40,828 bases of DNA from an uncultured Bacteroides sp. (GTDB lineage: Bacteria > Bacteroidota > Bacteroidia > Bacteroidales > Bacteroidaceae), in the NCBI GenBank assembly GCA_900766005.1, contig CAAFTU010000110.1, positions 1 to 40,828 on the forward strand, in the 5' to 3' direction. Shown piece after piece: positions 16,170 through 24,236 of the stretch; the first letter of the stretch is position 1; every line of letters begins with the position of its first letter. Made by a program: the position numbers and the translations under genes. The notes below the pieces were generated by a model. That model ran no database searches. It was not told the origin of the DNA and was given only the letters and a program-made list of their open reading frames with translations.

Positions 16170-16217
16170 GCTTTTATCTTTGAGTCATTCTATGACCTGT
16201 TGTCTTTTGCTTTTTGC

Positions 16218-16518
16218 TCAGATTCCCAGTTTCTTTCTGAGGGCTTTGGGCAGTGCATCTTTGTGGAGCATAATGCTGATGGTTTTTCTGGCGGACAATG
16301 TACATCTCTGAAAGGTCGTATTCTCCTTTACCCATACGGAGCAGTTCCGATTCTATTAAGGATGTGGCGGCAAAGCACCAGCAGGTACCCGTGGAACTCT
16401 GATCTTTTACCGGAGTGGTTTTGTTTGATACGACGGTCGTGAATTGATAACCGGATGTTTGTGAGAATGAAGTTTCAACAGATAGAAACAAGGCAACTGG
16501 AATCAGAAACTTCTTCAT
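16218..16518 (-). pseudogene. Internally deleted C1 family (bleomycin hydrolase-like) peptidase
   Basis: Begins as an intact exported C1 cysteine peptidase: signal peptide MKKFLIPVALFLSVETSFSQ, then the active-site block TPVKDQSSTGTCWCFAATSLIESELLRMG and YDLSEMYIVRQ. The frame then becomes meaningless (KNHQHYAPQRC). In another frame the same DNA encodes KTISIMLHKDALPKALRKKLGI then TGA at 16218, which reads like the C-terminus of Bacteroidales aminopeptidase C-type enzymes. About 75 N-terminal and 22 C-terminal residues remain of an enzyme normally near 400 residues, joined out of frame near 16300. The longer frame runs on to 16174. The C-terminal assignment is from memory. Confidence 0.7.
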
Positions 16519-16564
16519 AGTAATTGTATTTTTATTCTGTTTATGATAGGCAAATGTATAAAAA

Positions 16565-16590
16565 AACGAGGAACCCAAAAGCTCCTCGTT
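16565..16590 (-). terminator. Terminator of the 45-residue protein gene
   Basis: Stem AACGAGGA/TCCTCGTT (16565-16572, 16583-16590); on minus it runs into a T7 run. Confidence 0.9.
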
Positions 16591-16617
16591 CAAAAATAAT
16601 ATAATTAAGTGTGTTGA

Positions 16618-16755
16618 TTACATGGCTGCCTGCTTTAAAAGCAGTTTTTGAAGTTTACCATTCAAGGTTTGACACATAGCACCGTTTCCCATCGCTTGAT
16701 AACGCTTGATCTGGTACTGTAACATGACGATTTTTTCATTTTCAATTCTTTTCAT
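16618..16755 (-). CDS. Small conserved-looking protein, 45 residues
   Basis: Function unknown. MKRIENEKIVMLQYQIKRYQAMG continues to KLQKLLLKQAAM: a basic, helix-forming peptide with no signal or membrane segment. The ATG at 16755 is chosen over one 38 codons upstream because AGGAG lies 12 bases before it, a rare true Shine-Dalgarno here. Also, a -7 box (TATCTTTG on minus, 16829-16836) would place the start of transcription inside the longer frame. Promoter, ribosome site, short frame and strong terminator make a compact real gene. A strong ribosome site suggests high expression. Confidence 0.7.
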   Translation of the reverse strand: MKRIENEKIVMLQYQIKRYQAMGNGAMCQTLNGKLQKLLLKQAAM

Positions 16756-16828
16756 AATTTTTTCTCCTCTTTTTGTGCTTCCCACCTTTTGGAAAGCGAT
16801 TTTTATTTCATTTTCTTTATTAACACTG

Positions 16829-16836
16829 CAAAGATA
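16829..16836 (-). promoter_or_regulatory. -7 box of the small 45-residue gene
   Basis: TATCTTTG on minus, about 73 bases upstream of ATG 16755. Confidence 0.6.
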
Positions 16837-16987
16837 CAAAATGTTTTCGGAATATATGCTATAAAACATATAAAAATTCTTTCTTTTTTGAAATTTCTTT
16901 TTTATAGATGCGTTTTTCTCCTTGTCTTATTACAGGCGTGTGTCATACATTTATAGCTGCTTGTGTGTAGCTTTTGAAAAAAAACGG

Positions 16988-16995
16988 TACATTTG
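16988..16995 (+). promoter_or_regulatory. -7 box of the transglutaminase-like gene
   Basis: TACATTTG fits TAnnTTTG. The leader that follows (about 17000-17077) is rich in irregular TATAT repeats. Confidence 0.5.
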
Positions 16996-17077
16996 TCGGG
17001 TATATCTATCTTATACTTCTATATTCGTATATTATAGGTGCTATATGTGTTATATGTTTGTTTAATGAATACTTAGT

Positions 17078-19762
17078 ATGAAAACACTTTTACGCGATTT
17101 GTGGATTCCGCTTTGTGCGGTTCTGTTATTTTCTTGTGGAGAATCTCATTTTTTGAAGGATGAGTCCTATCGCAATCAAGTGCTTCAAGATTTTCAGCAG
17201 AAGAAAGAAGCGCTTCCCAATGGAGATTTGTTTGCCGGGGTTTCGGATGCTTCTCTTTCTCTGTCTGAGCAGGAGGCTTTGATGTTTCTGTATGCTTATA
17301 TGCCTGTGGGGGATATAACGGACTATTCTGTGGCATACTACCTCGAAAATATCCGTTTGGCAGAGCAGGCTCGCAGGGAAATGCCTTGGGGAAAGGTTGT
17401 GTCCGATGAACTGTTCCGCCATTTTGTGTTGCCTGTGCGCGTGAATAACGAAAATCTGGATGATGCACGCAAGGTGTTTTATGCGGAATTGAAAGAGCGG
17501 GTGAAGGGACTTTCGATGAAAGACGCTATTCTGGAGGTGAACCACTGGTGTCATGAGAAGGTGGTTTATCGTCCGAGTGATGCCCGTACCAGTTCGCCGC
17601 TAGCTTCCGTGCGCACGGCTTATGGTCGCTGCGGTGAGGAATCTACGTTTGCGGTAGCAGCTTTGCGTTCGGTGGGTATCCCAGCCCGTCAGGTGTATAC
17701 TCCCCGCTGGGCGCATACGGACGATAATCATGCCTGGGTAGAGGCTTGGGCCGATGGAAAGTGGTATTTTCTGGGGGCTTGTGAGCCGGAACCGGTACTG
17801 AATCTGGGTTGGTTTAATGCGCCTGCCAGTCGCGGGATGCTGATGCATACCAAAGTCTTCGGCCGCTATGAAGGTCCGGAGGAGGTTATGGCTGTAACGC
17901 CTAGTTATACGGAAATTAATGTTATCGACAATTATGCACCCACGGCCAAAGCTGTGGTTACGGTAAAGGATGTTGAGGGACGTACTGTGGAAGGTGCACA
18001 GGTGGACTTTAAGGTTTATAATTATGCTGAGTTTTTTACGGTTGCCACTAAAACAACCGATAAGAACGGTTGTGCTTCGCTCACTGCCGGTAAGGGGGAT
18101 ATGCTGGTCTGGGCGTCGAAAGACGGCCGGTTTGGATACGCCAAGTACTCTTTTGGCAAGGATAAGGATCTCACTTTGGTGCTGAGCAAGCAGGAGGGTG
18201 AAACCTATTCGGTGGATTTGGATATCGTTCCTCCGGTAGAAGGAGCTAACTTGCCGGAAGTTTCTGAAGAACAGCGTAAGGAGAATGATGCCCGTATGGC
18301 GCAGGAGGATGCTGTCCGGAATGCGTATGTGGCTACCCTGATGGATGAGAAGAAGGCTGCTGAGGCTTTGCAGCCGTTTGGTCTGAAGGGGGATTGTCTG
18401 GCCAAGTCCATTCAGATGCTAGTGGCTTCGCGGGGAAATTATCAGACGCTGCTCGATTTCTTTCAGTTTGCTCACGGGCAGGGGAAGGCAGAGCAGGCTG
18501 CTGCCTTGTTAGGTGTCTTGTCGGAGAAGGACTGGCGGGATGTGCCGTTGGAAGTGCTGAAGGATCATTTTGCTCATACTGCAATGAAGGAGGGAATGTC
18601 GTTGGTAGATTGGAGCGTACTTGCCAACCCGCGTGTGGATGTTGAAATGCTCACTCCGTATCGCTCTTTCTTCTTGAATCAGTTCTCGAAGGAGGAGGCT
18701 GCTGCTTTTGCTGAGTCGCCTGCCCGCTTGGTGGATTGGTGTATCGAGCATATTGAGGTGGACAATGAGTTGAATGTTCAGCGGATTCCTGTTTCTCCGG
18801 CTGGTGTGTGGAAAGCCCGTAAGGCGGATGAACGCTCTCGTAATATCTTTTTTGTGTCTGTGGCCCGTTCACTGGGTATTAATGCACAGATTGATGCAGT
18901 GACTGGCAAGGTGCAGTATGTGGAGCCTCGTGACGGTAAGCTGTATGATGTGAACTTTGCCGTTCGTTCCTTGCACCGGGTGTCCACCGGTACGCTGAAG
19001 GCTGCCTATCGCCCGATAAAATCGCTGTCGGATCCGAAGTATTATTCTCACTTTACGCTGTCTAAGTTTAAGGATGGGCGTTTCCAGCTCCTCAGTTATG
19101 ATGAAGGTGATGCTGATATGGGTGGTGGCGCTACTTGGGGCAACTTGCTCAAGGAAGGTCTTCGTCTGGATGTGGGCTATTATATGCTCATTACAGGTAC
19201 GCGTATGGCCAGCGGTGCGGTGCTTTCACAGGTTTCTTTCTTTACAATTGAAGAAGGAAAGGAGACGAAGGTGGAGTTGGTGATGCGCGAAAGTAAAGAT
19301 CAGGTGCAGGTAATCGGCAACTTCAACTCCGAATCGCTGTTTCAGCCGGTGGGTGCCCCCGCATCTGCCAAAAGCTTGTTGCAGGCATGTGGCCGCGGCT
19401 ATTTCGTTGTAGGTGTGCTGGGTGTGGGACAGGAACCTACGAACCATGCATTGCGCGATATTGCTGCTTTGCGTGGAGAATTCGAAAAGTGGGGACGCCA
19501 GATGGTGTTGCTGTTTCCTTCGGAGGAGCAGTATAAGAAGTTCCGTCCGGAGGAGTTCCCGGGTTTGCCTTCCACTATCCAGTATGGTATAGACATAGAC
19601 AACAGTATTCAGAAGCAGATTTATGAAACAATGAAACTTTCCAGCAAAAATACATTGCCTATGTTTATCATTGCCGATACGTTCAACCGGGTGGTTTTTG
19701 TATCTCAAGGTTACACCATCGGGTTGGGTGAACAGCTGATGAAGGTAGTGCACGGCCTGTAG
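17078..19762 (+). CDS. Transglutaminase-like domain lipoprotein
   Basis: An 894-residue envelope lipoprotein with lipobox LFSC (Cys20). A transglutaminase/protease-like core spans about residues 140-245, with Cys185 in YGRCGEES and His218 in DDNHAWVEAW. The third catalytic position, usually Asp in the next strand (WxxxD), reads WYFLGACEPEP, so Asp appears replaced by Gly. A carboxypeptidase-regulatory/Ig-like domain follows (about 285-370, AKAVVTVKDVEGRTVEGAQVDFKV), then a second globular half with a DERSRNIFFVSVARSLGINAQ block typical of these proteins. The C-terminal 150 residues look thioredoxin-like (TLPMFIIADTFNRVVFVSQGYTIG). It may act on cell-wall or protein substrates (inference). It is transcribed alone. 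Confidence 0.85.
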   Translation: MKTLLRDLWIPLCAVLLFSCGESHFLKDESYRNQVLQDFQQKKEALPNGDLFAGVSDASLSLSEQEALMFLYAYMPVGDITDYSVAYYLENIRLAEQARREMPWGKVVSDELFRHFVLPVRVNNENLDDARKVFYAELKERVKGLSMKDAILEVNHWCHEKVVYRPSDARTSSPLASVRTAYGRCGEESTFAVAALRSVGIPARQVYTPRWAHTDDNHAWVEAWADGKWYFLGACEPEPVLNLGWFNAPASRGMLMHTKVFGRYEGPEEVMAVTPSYTEINVIDNYAPTAKAVVTVKDVEGRTVEGAQVDFKVYNYAEFFTVATKTTDKNGCASLTAGKGDMLVWASKDGRFGYAKYSFGKDKDLTLVLSKQEGETYSVDLDIVPPVEGANLPEVSEEQRKENDARMAQEDAVRNAYVATLMDEKKAAEALQPFGLKGDCLAKSIQMLVASRGNYQTLLDFFQFAHGQGKAEQAAALLGVLSEKDWRDVPLEVLKDHFAHTAMKEGMSLVDWSVLANPRVDVEMLTPYRSFFLNQFSKEEAAAFAESPARLVDWCIEHIEVDNELNVQRIPVSPAGVWKARKADERSRNIFFVSVARSLGINAQIDAVTGKVQYVEPRDGKLYDVNFAVRSLHRVSTGTLKAAYRPIKSLSDPKYYSHFTLSKFKDGRFQLLSYDEGDADMGGGATWGNLLKEGLRLDVGYYMLITGTRMASGAVLSQVSFFTIEEGKETKVELVMRESKDQVQVIGNFNSESLFQPVGAPASAKSLLQACGRGYFVVGVLGVGQEPTNHALRDIAALRGEFEKWGRQMVLLFPSEEQYKKFRPEEFPGLPSTIQYGIDIDNSIQKQIYETMKLSSKNTLPMFIIADTFNRVVFVSQGYTIGLGEQLMKVVHGL

Positions 19763-19831
19763 CGGGGCTGTGGCTTGCTGAAGAGATAAAATGAAGGTGG
19801 GTGTTGCATAATGCCCCCCGTATGCAAAGAA

Positions 19832-19865
19832 TTACCCCTGTTACAGCTGTCTGTAGCAGGGGTAA
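19832..19865. terminator. Perfect nested hairpin between two convergent genes
   Basis: TTACCCCTG/CAGGGGTAA outer stem (19832-19840, 19857-19865) with inner TACAG/CTGTA. It lies between the ends of the transglutaminase-like gene and cutC. No good T-run on either side, so it may act as a shared 3'-end stabiliser. Confidence 0.6.
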
Positions 19866-19929
19866 ATTGCTAATGGAGCTTTTATCCGCGCCCCTTTTAT
19901 TTGTTCGAATCCTCCTGTAGAGGGTGGGC

Positions 19930-20679
19930 TTATTTCATCAGCGAATGGATTGTATTTCTTACTCTCTCAGCCGTGGTTACACTTCGTTCGTATTCGTTGA
20001 TATGCACGGTTCCTCCCATTGATACGGCTTCGTTCTTGTATTCCATTTTGCTCCGGATATTTTCTCTGGCAGAAAAATGAAATTCCTGAATACCGGTTTC
20101 GGCTGCAATATGGGCAATGTTCTTTTCGTTCACCCCACATCCCGCCAGTAAGATGATTCGTCCGTCGGCTTGCCGTTGCAGTTCTTTTAATAGAGGAATG
20201 CCCTGTTCGGCAGTAGCCTGCTGACCGGAAGTCAGTATGCGGTTGCATCCCAGTTCGATGATCTGTTCCAAAGCTTTCTGTGGGTTCTTACACACGTCGA
20301 ATGCCCGGTGGAAGGTGACAGACAGCCCCTGTGAGGCCTCCATCAGCTGGCGCATCAGGTGCATGTCGATTTCACCGTCGGCCGTGAGGCAGCCGAATAC
20401 AACGCCGTCGGCACCCAGTTGCTTGGCCATTTCTATATCTTTGAGCATAGCTTTTGCCTCCAAAGTAGAATAGAGAAAATCTCCTCCTCTGGGGCGTATG
20501 ATGACATGAAGACGGGTGCTTTTCAGCACTTCGCGGGCTGTAGCAATCTCACCGTAAGAGGGAGTTGTACCTCCTTCCGGAATGCCGGCGCAGAGTTCTA
20601 CTCTGTCGGCACCCCCTTCTTGGGCTGCCACGCAACTTTCCACTGAGTTGGTGCAAATTTCAAATTGATATTCTTTCAT
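19930..20679 (-). CDS. cutC: CutC family protein
   Basis: A 249-residue cytosolic TIM-barrel protein historically linked to copper homeostasis; its true activity is unsettled. Diagnostic blocks: FEICTNSVESCVAAQEGGADRVELC, EGGTTPSYG, IIRPRGGDF, GADGVVFGCLTADGEID, VTFHRAFD and ILTSGQQ, then GCGVNEKNI. Full length. It follows rny on the same strand but is separated from it by a strong terminator, so it probably has its own weak promoter in the 75-bp gap. Confidence 0.95.
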   Translation of the reverse strand: MKEYQFEICTNSVESCVAAQEGGADRVELCAGIPEGGTTPSYGEIATAREVLKSTRLHVIIRPRGGDFLYSTLEAKAMLKDIEMAKQLGADGVVFGCLTADGEIDMHLMRQLMEASQGLSVTFHRAFDVCKNPQKALEQIIELGCNRILTSGQQATAEQGIPLLKELQRQADGRIILLAGCGVNEKNIAHIAAETGIQEFHFSARENIRSKMEYKNEAVSMGGTVHINEYERSVTTAERVRNTIHSLMK

Positions 20680-20708
20680 GGAAATAGGAATAAAGAGTGG
20701 TAAATAAA

Positions 20709-20732
20709 AAAGGGCGAATTTCTTCGCCCTTT
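20709..20732 (-). terminator. rny terminator
   Basis: Perfect 10-bp stem AAAGGGCGAA/TTCGCCCTTT with a 4-base loop; on minus it runs into T6. Confidence 0.93.
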
Positions 20733-20754
20733 CAGTTCTGTTATTTTTTCTTTG

Positions 20755-22290
20755 TTATTTTGCGAAGCTTACAGCACGGGTTTCGCGGATAACAGTAATT
20801 TTCACTTGACCCGGGTAAGTCATTTCATCTTGAATCTTCTTCGCGATTTCACCCGACAGACTTTCTGTCTGCTTGTCATCAATCTTATCTGCACCTACAA
20901 TCACGCGGAGTTCACGTCCTGCCTGAATAGCGTAGGTCTTGGTTACTCCCGGATATGACATCGCCAATTGTTCCAAGTCGTTCAGACGTTTGATGTATGC
21001 CTCTACAATTTCACGGCGGGCACCCGGACGGGCTCCGGAGATGGCATCACACACCTGGACGATAGGAGCCAGCAGACTGGTCATTTCCGTTTCGTCATGG
21101 TGAGCACCGATGGCATTGCAGATGTCAGCTTTTTCCTTGTATTTTTCAGCCAACTTCATACCAAGCAAAGCGTGTGGCAATTCTGGCTCTTCATCGGGCA
21201 CTTTACCGATGTCATGCAACAGACCGGCACGTTTGGCTTTCTTCGGATTCAAGCCTAATTCCGATGCCATTACCGCACACAGATTGGCTGTTTCGCGGGC
21301 ATGCTGCAGCAGGTTCTGGCCATAAGAAGAACGGTATTTCATCTTACCGATGATACGAATCAGTTCGGGATGCAAGCCATGGATACCCAAGTCGATCGTG
21401 GTACGTTTACCTGTTTCGATGATTTCTTCTTCCACTTGCTTGCGGACTTTAGCCACTACTTCTTCAATGCGGGCAGGGTGAATACGGCCGTCGGTTACTA
21501 GTTGGTGAAGAGCCAGACGGGCAATTTCACGGCGCACAGGGTCGAAGGCCGAAAGAACAATTGCTTCCGGAGTATCGTCAACAACGATTTCCACGCCGGT
21601 AGCTGCCTCCAGTGCACGGATGTTCCGTCCTTCACGTCCGATGATACGCCCCTTGATTTCGTCAGATTCAATATGGAATACGGTAACCGAGTTTTCGATA
21701 GCCGTTTCAGTAGCTACGCGCTGGATAGACTGTACGACGATACGTTTAGCTTCCTTGTTGGCTGTCAGCTTGGCATCGTCCATGATGTCATTGATGTAAG
21801 ACTGTGCCTGAGTTTTGGCTTCCTCTTTGAGTGATTCTACCAAACGCTCTTTTGCTTCTTCTGCAGATAAGCCGGAGAGTGCTTCCAGCTTTTCAATTTC
21901 CTGCTGTTGCAGTTTGTCAAGTTCCTCTTTTTTCTTGTCTACAATCACCAGTTGGGCTTCGAGATTCTCCTTGATGGCTTCGATTTCCATCTTCTTGCGT
22001 TGATTCTCTTCGTGGCGCTGACCCAATACGATTTCGCGCTGTTTCAGCTTGTTTTCAGCTTGCTGAATCTTTTGATTGCGAACGGCCACTTCTTTCTCGA
22101 GGTCTGCTTTCTTGTTCAGGAACTTCTCCTTCACTTCCAGCAGTTTGTTTTTCTTGATGACTTCTGCTTCAGCTTCTGCCTCTTTCAGTATGTTTTCATA
22201 TTTGGATTTCAGTCCGTATCTGAAAAACATGTACGAAAGGACACCTCCTACGATGAAGCAAGCAATAGATGCTGCTATAATTGCTATCAT
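20755..22290 (-). CDS. rny: Ribonuclease Y
   Basis: A 511-residue membrane-anchored endoribonuclease that starts mRNA decay. N-terminal transmembrane helix (1-22), long charged coiled coil (about 25-190, KYENILKEAEAEAEVIKKNK), KH domain (GRIIGREGRNIRALEAATGVEIVVDDTPEAI), then the HD domain with LLHDIGK and GAHHDETEM as metal and catalytic residues. Length is normal. It is the third gene of a minus-strand group after the coiled-coil gene and zapA. A strong terminator-like hairpin lies only 28 bases before its ATG, so it must depend on readthrough or processing, or have an unseen promoter in that gap. Confidence 0.97.
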   Translation of the reverse strand: MIAIIAASIACFIVGGVLSYMFFRYGLKSKYENILKEAEAEAEVIKKNKLLEVKEKFLNKKADLEKEVAVRNQKIQQAENKLKQREIVLGQRHEENQRKKMEIEAIKENLEAQLVIVDKKKEELDKLQQQEIEKLEALSGLSAEEAKERLVESLKEEAKTQAQSYINDIMDDAKLTANKEAKRIVVQSIQRVATETAIENSVTVFHIESDEIKGRIIGREGRNIRALEAATGVEIVVDDTPEAIVLSAFDPVRREIARLALHQLVTDGRIHPARIEEVVAKVRKQVEEEIIETGKRTTIDLGIHGLHPELIRIIGKMKYRSSYGQNLLQHARETANLCAVMASELGLNPKKAKRAGLLHDIGKVPDEEPELPHALLGMKLAEKYKEKADICNAIGAHHDETEMTSLLAPIVQVCDAISGARPGARREIVEAYIKRLNDLEQLAMSYPGVTKTYAIQAGRELRVIVGADKIDDKQTESLSGEIAKKIQDEMTYPGQVKITVIRETRAVSFAK

Positions 22291-22318
22291 TTTACATTAA
22301 TTTAATATATAAATAAAA

Positions 22319-22369
22319 ACGCACTGCATCTGCTCGAACAGAAATCTGCTTGAACAGCATACAGTGCGT
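22319..22369 (-). terminator. Hairpin between zapA and rny
   Basis: On minus: ACGCACTG (22369-22362) pairs with CAGTGCGT (22326-22319), an inner imperfect stem is formed by two copies of CTGTTC(A/G)AGCAGAT, and TTTTTATTTAT follows. It looks like an intrinsic terminator of the zapA operon, yet the rny start codon is 28 bases downstream. Confidence 0.85.
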
Positions 22370-22411
22370 GGTTGTTTTTCTTCCATCATTCATGAATCCT
22401 TGTTTTGATGA

Positions 22412-22702
22412 TTATTCACTTTTCAGGTAATCATCCAACAATTCATCCAATTCTTTCAATTTCTTTGGATAGGGACTGACGTCATTCTGTTTCATTTCTT
22501 TCAGCCTTTCCAACGAAAAAAAATAGGCTACCATAGGGATTATCATTTCAGGCTTCAGTACCTTAAATTTTTCTCTCAGTTCACCGATCTTTATATTCAC
22601 CTGCTTAGCAGCTTCCCTGGCTATTTCTTCATCTTCGCGATTAATGAATACAGGGTAAGTGATACCTGCTATGTTCAGGTTAATCCTTATCTTATCGTTC
22701 AT
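22412..22702 (-). CDS. zapA: Cell division protein ZapA
   Basis: A 96-residue FtsZ-ring stabiliser. N-terminal small beta-alpha domain (IRINLNIAGITYPVFINREDEEIAREAAKQVN), then a helix (GELREKFK to the YPKKLKELDELLDDYLKSE end) for tetramer formation. Length fits the family. It sits 14 bases after the coiled-coil gene 22717-23010 and is clearly in one operon with it, so the two probably act together at the division site. Confidence 0.9.
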   Translation of the reverse strand: MNDKIRINLNIAGITYPVFINREDEEIAREAAKQVNIKIGELREKFKVLKPEMIIPMVAYFFSLERLKEMKQNDVSPYPKKLKELDELLDDYLKSE

Positions 22703-22716
22703 ACATCTACTTCAAA

Positions 22717-23010
22717 TTATTCATTCAACAGGGCGATGCATTTATCGACTTCACGCACTAGTTTCGACAATCGCAACTTCGTCTCTTTTACGTCGCTGCC
22801 GTTCAGGCTGATTGCCGTTGCTGTTTTTAGATTTGTATAGCTGACTTCCAAGTTGTCATATTGAGCTTGAACCTTTTCATTTTTAAGTTTCTCCAAGTCG
22901 AGAAGTCGTTTCAGCTCTGCATTTTCACGCTTTAACTCGTCGTGTAAATAGATCAAATGCCGCAGCTTGGTCTCAAAGGTATTCAATAACTTTTTATCTT
23001 CTTCTGTCAT
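22717..23010 (-). CDS. Coiled-coil protein, likely ZapA partner
   Basis: A 97-residue cytosolic protein that is nearly all heptad-repeat coiled coil (LNTFETKLRHLIYLHDELKRENAELKRLLDLEKLKNEKVQ), followed by a short C-terminal helix (RLSKLVREVDKCIALLNE). Its position directly before zapA in one operon and its size suggest a ZapB-like or ZapA-binding division factor (inference; no signature motif). ATG 23010 is used, not the one at 23031. The -7 box (TATTTTTG on minus, 23031-23038) overlaps the upstream start, so transcription begins downstream of it. Confidence 0.8.
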   Translation of the reverse strand: MTEEDKKLLNTFETKLRHLIYLHDELKRENAELKRLLDLEKLKNEKVQAQYDNLEVSYTNLKTATAISLNGSDVKETKLRLSKLVREVDKCIALLNE

Positions 23011-23030
23011 TACTACACCAAAATTGTACA

Positions 23031-23038
23031 CAAAAATA
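23031..23038 (-). promoter_or_regulatory. -7 box of the coiled-coil/zapA operon
   Basis: TATTTTTG on minus. Expected start near 23026, leader about 15 nt. This decides the start codon at 23010. Confidence 0.6.
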
Positions 23039-23178
23039 CGATTAAGTCTGATATTACAAAAACTTTTCCCTATAAAATGTTCGTTTTGTTGAAAAATAAA
23101 TGGTGATGGAGGTGGGGGACTGACGGAAGACTTTCATAATGAATGGGGAAAAAGATAGGGGGAAATTCGGAAAAAATA

Positions 23179-23186
23179 TATCTTTG
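23179..23186 (+). promoter_or_regulatory. -7 box of the nucleosidase gene
   Basis: TATCTTTG, 27 bases before the ATG at 23214. Confidence 0.6.
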
Positions 23187-23213
23187 CGGTTGAGAATCAT
23201 TAAAGAGTAAGAT

Positions 23214-23780
23214 ATGTTGAAGATATTAGTGACCTATGCTGTGCAGGATGAGTTTGTAGAAATCAAGTGGCCCGATGTTCAGCTGTTTTATGTGCGTACA
23301 GGGATTGGAAAAGTGAAATCGGCGTTCCACCTGGCCGAAGCTATTCATCAGGTGCAGCCCGACCTTGTGCTGAATATGGGAAGTGCCGGTGCGGTGAATC
23401 ATCAGGTGGGTGATATATTTGTCTGCCGCAGGTTTGTGGACCGTGATATGCAGAAAATGAAGGCGTTCGGGCTGGAGTCGGAGATTGATTCATCGGCTCT
23501 GCTGGCGGAAAAAGGTTTTTGCGTGCATTGGACCGAAGAGGGTGTTTGCAATACAGGGGATGGCTTTATGACGGAACTGGCTGATGTGTGCGGGGATGTT
23601 GTCGATATGGAGGCCTATGCCCAGGCTCTTGTGTGTCAGTCGAAAGGCATTCCGTTTGTTTCTGTGAAATATGTGACCGACATTATCGGGCAGAACTCGG
23701 TGAAACATTGGGAAGACAAGTTGGCGGATGCCCGTGAAGGGTTGTCTCACTTCTTCAACGTCTTGAAAGAGAGAATATGA
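23214..23780 (+). CDS. MTA/SAH nucleosidase-like phosphorylase-superfamily protein
   Basis: A 188-residue nucleoside-cleaving enzyme of the PNP/UDP superfamily. VRTGIGKVKSAFHLAEAI and LVLNMGSAGAV form the ribose/phosphate-site loops, the catalytic-type Glu133 lies in VVDMEAYAQAL, and VKYVTDIIG follows with the Asp of the active site. It is shorter than E. coli Pfs (about 230). Methylthioadenosine/SAH nucleosidase is the best guess; futalosine hydrolase is an alternative. Its last 34 bases overlap the convergent 23747-24109 gene. Confidence 0.8.
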   Translation: MLKILVTYAVQDEFVEIKWPDVQLFYVRTGIGKVKSAFHLAEAIHQVQPDLVLNMGSAGAVNHQVGDIFVCRRFVDRDMQKMKAFGLESEIDSSALLAEKGFCVHWTEEGVCNTGDGFMTELADVCGDVVDMEAYAQALVCQSKGIPFVSVKYVTDIIGQNSVKHWEDKLADAREGLSHFFNVLKERI

Positions 23781-24109
23781 TAGCTCACGGCGACAGCCAG
23801 CAATGCCAGCAGGCATTGTATCCATGTGTGGGAGACGAGAAAGAAGATGCCATAGAGCAGGGTGCCCCACAAAAGTGAGAGCGAGGTGATTTTAGCGTGT
23901 AGCGGAATCGCTTTGTTTTCGCGGAAATTGCGGATGTAGGTGCCCAGTTGCGGATGACGGAGCAGCCATTGGTACAGACGTTCCGACCCTCTGAAGTAGA
24001 GGGCAGCCGTGAGCAAAAGGAAAGGGGTAGTGGGCAGTAAAGGCAGAAAAATGCCGAGAATGCCGAGCGCCAGCGATATGCTTCCTAAGACAATGTATAG
24101 CGTTTTCAT
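23747..24109 (-). CDS. YbaN/DUF454 family inner-membrane protein
   Basis: A 120-residue membrane protein with about four hydrophobic segments (ILGIFLPLLPTTPFLLLTAALYF near the start, then two C-terminal helices). The signature LPLLPTTPFLLLTA...RGSERLYQWLLRHPQLGTYIRNF is that of DUF454. Function unknown. Its 3' end overlaps the opposite-strand nucleosidase gene by 34 bp. Confidence 0.88.
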   Translation of the reverse strand: MKTLYIVLGSISLALGILGIFLPLLPTTPFLLLTAALYFRGSERLYQWLLRHPQLGTYIRNFRENKAIPLHAKITSLSLLWGTLLYGIFFLVSHTWIQCLLALLAVAVSYHILSFKTLKK

Positions 24110-24175
24110 GTGGCAAAGATAGTGATAAATGAGGAAAAAAGTACATTTTTGCTACATGAAAACGCTATTTTGTAT

Positions 24176-24183
24176 TATCTTTG
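24176..24183 (+). promoter_or_regulatory. -7 box for queD
   Basis: TATCTTTG, giving an expected 48-nt leader. Confidence 0.6.
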
Positions 24184-24188
24184 CCGTT

Positions 24189-24236
24189 GCATTGAGGTGA
24201 CATTAAATGCAGATAACCCTAAAAAACAAATTGAAA
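24189..24236 (+). promoter_or_regulatory. Structured short leader of queD
   Basis: GCATT and AATGC can form a 5-bp stem around a loop GAGGTGACATTA. The tail continues AACCCTAAAAAACAAA, in which ACC can pair with GGT of the loop. The layout and the CCCTAAAAAAC tail recall class I preQ1 riboswitches, but the fit to that consensus is incomplete. Confidence 0.25.
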
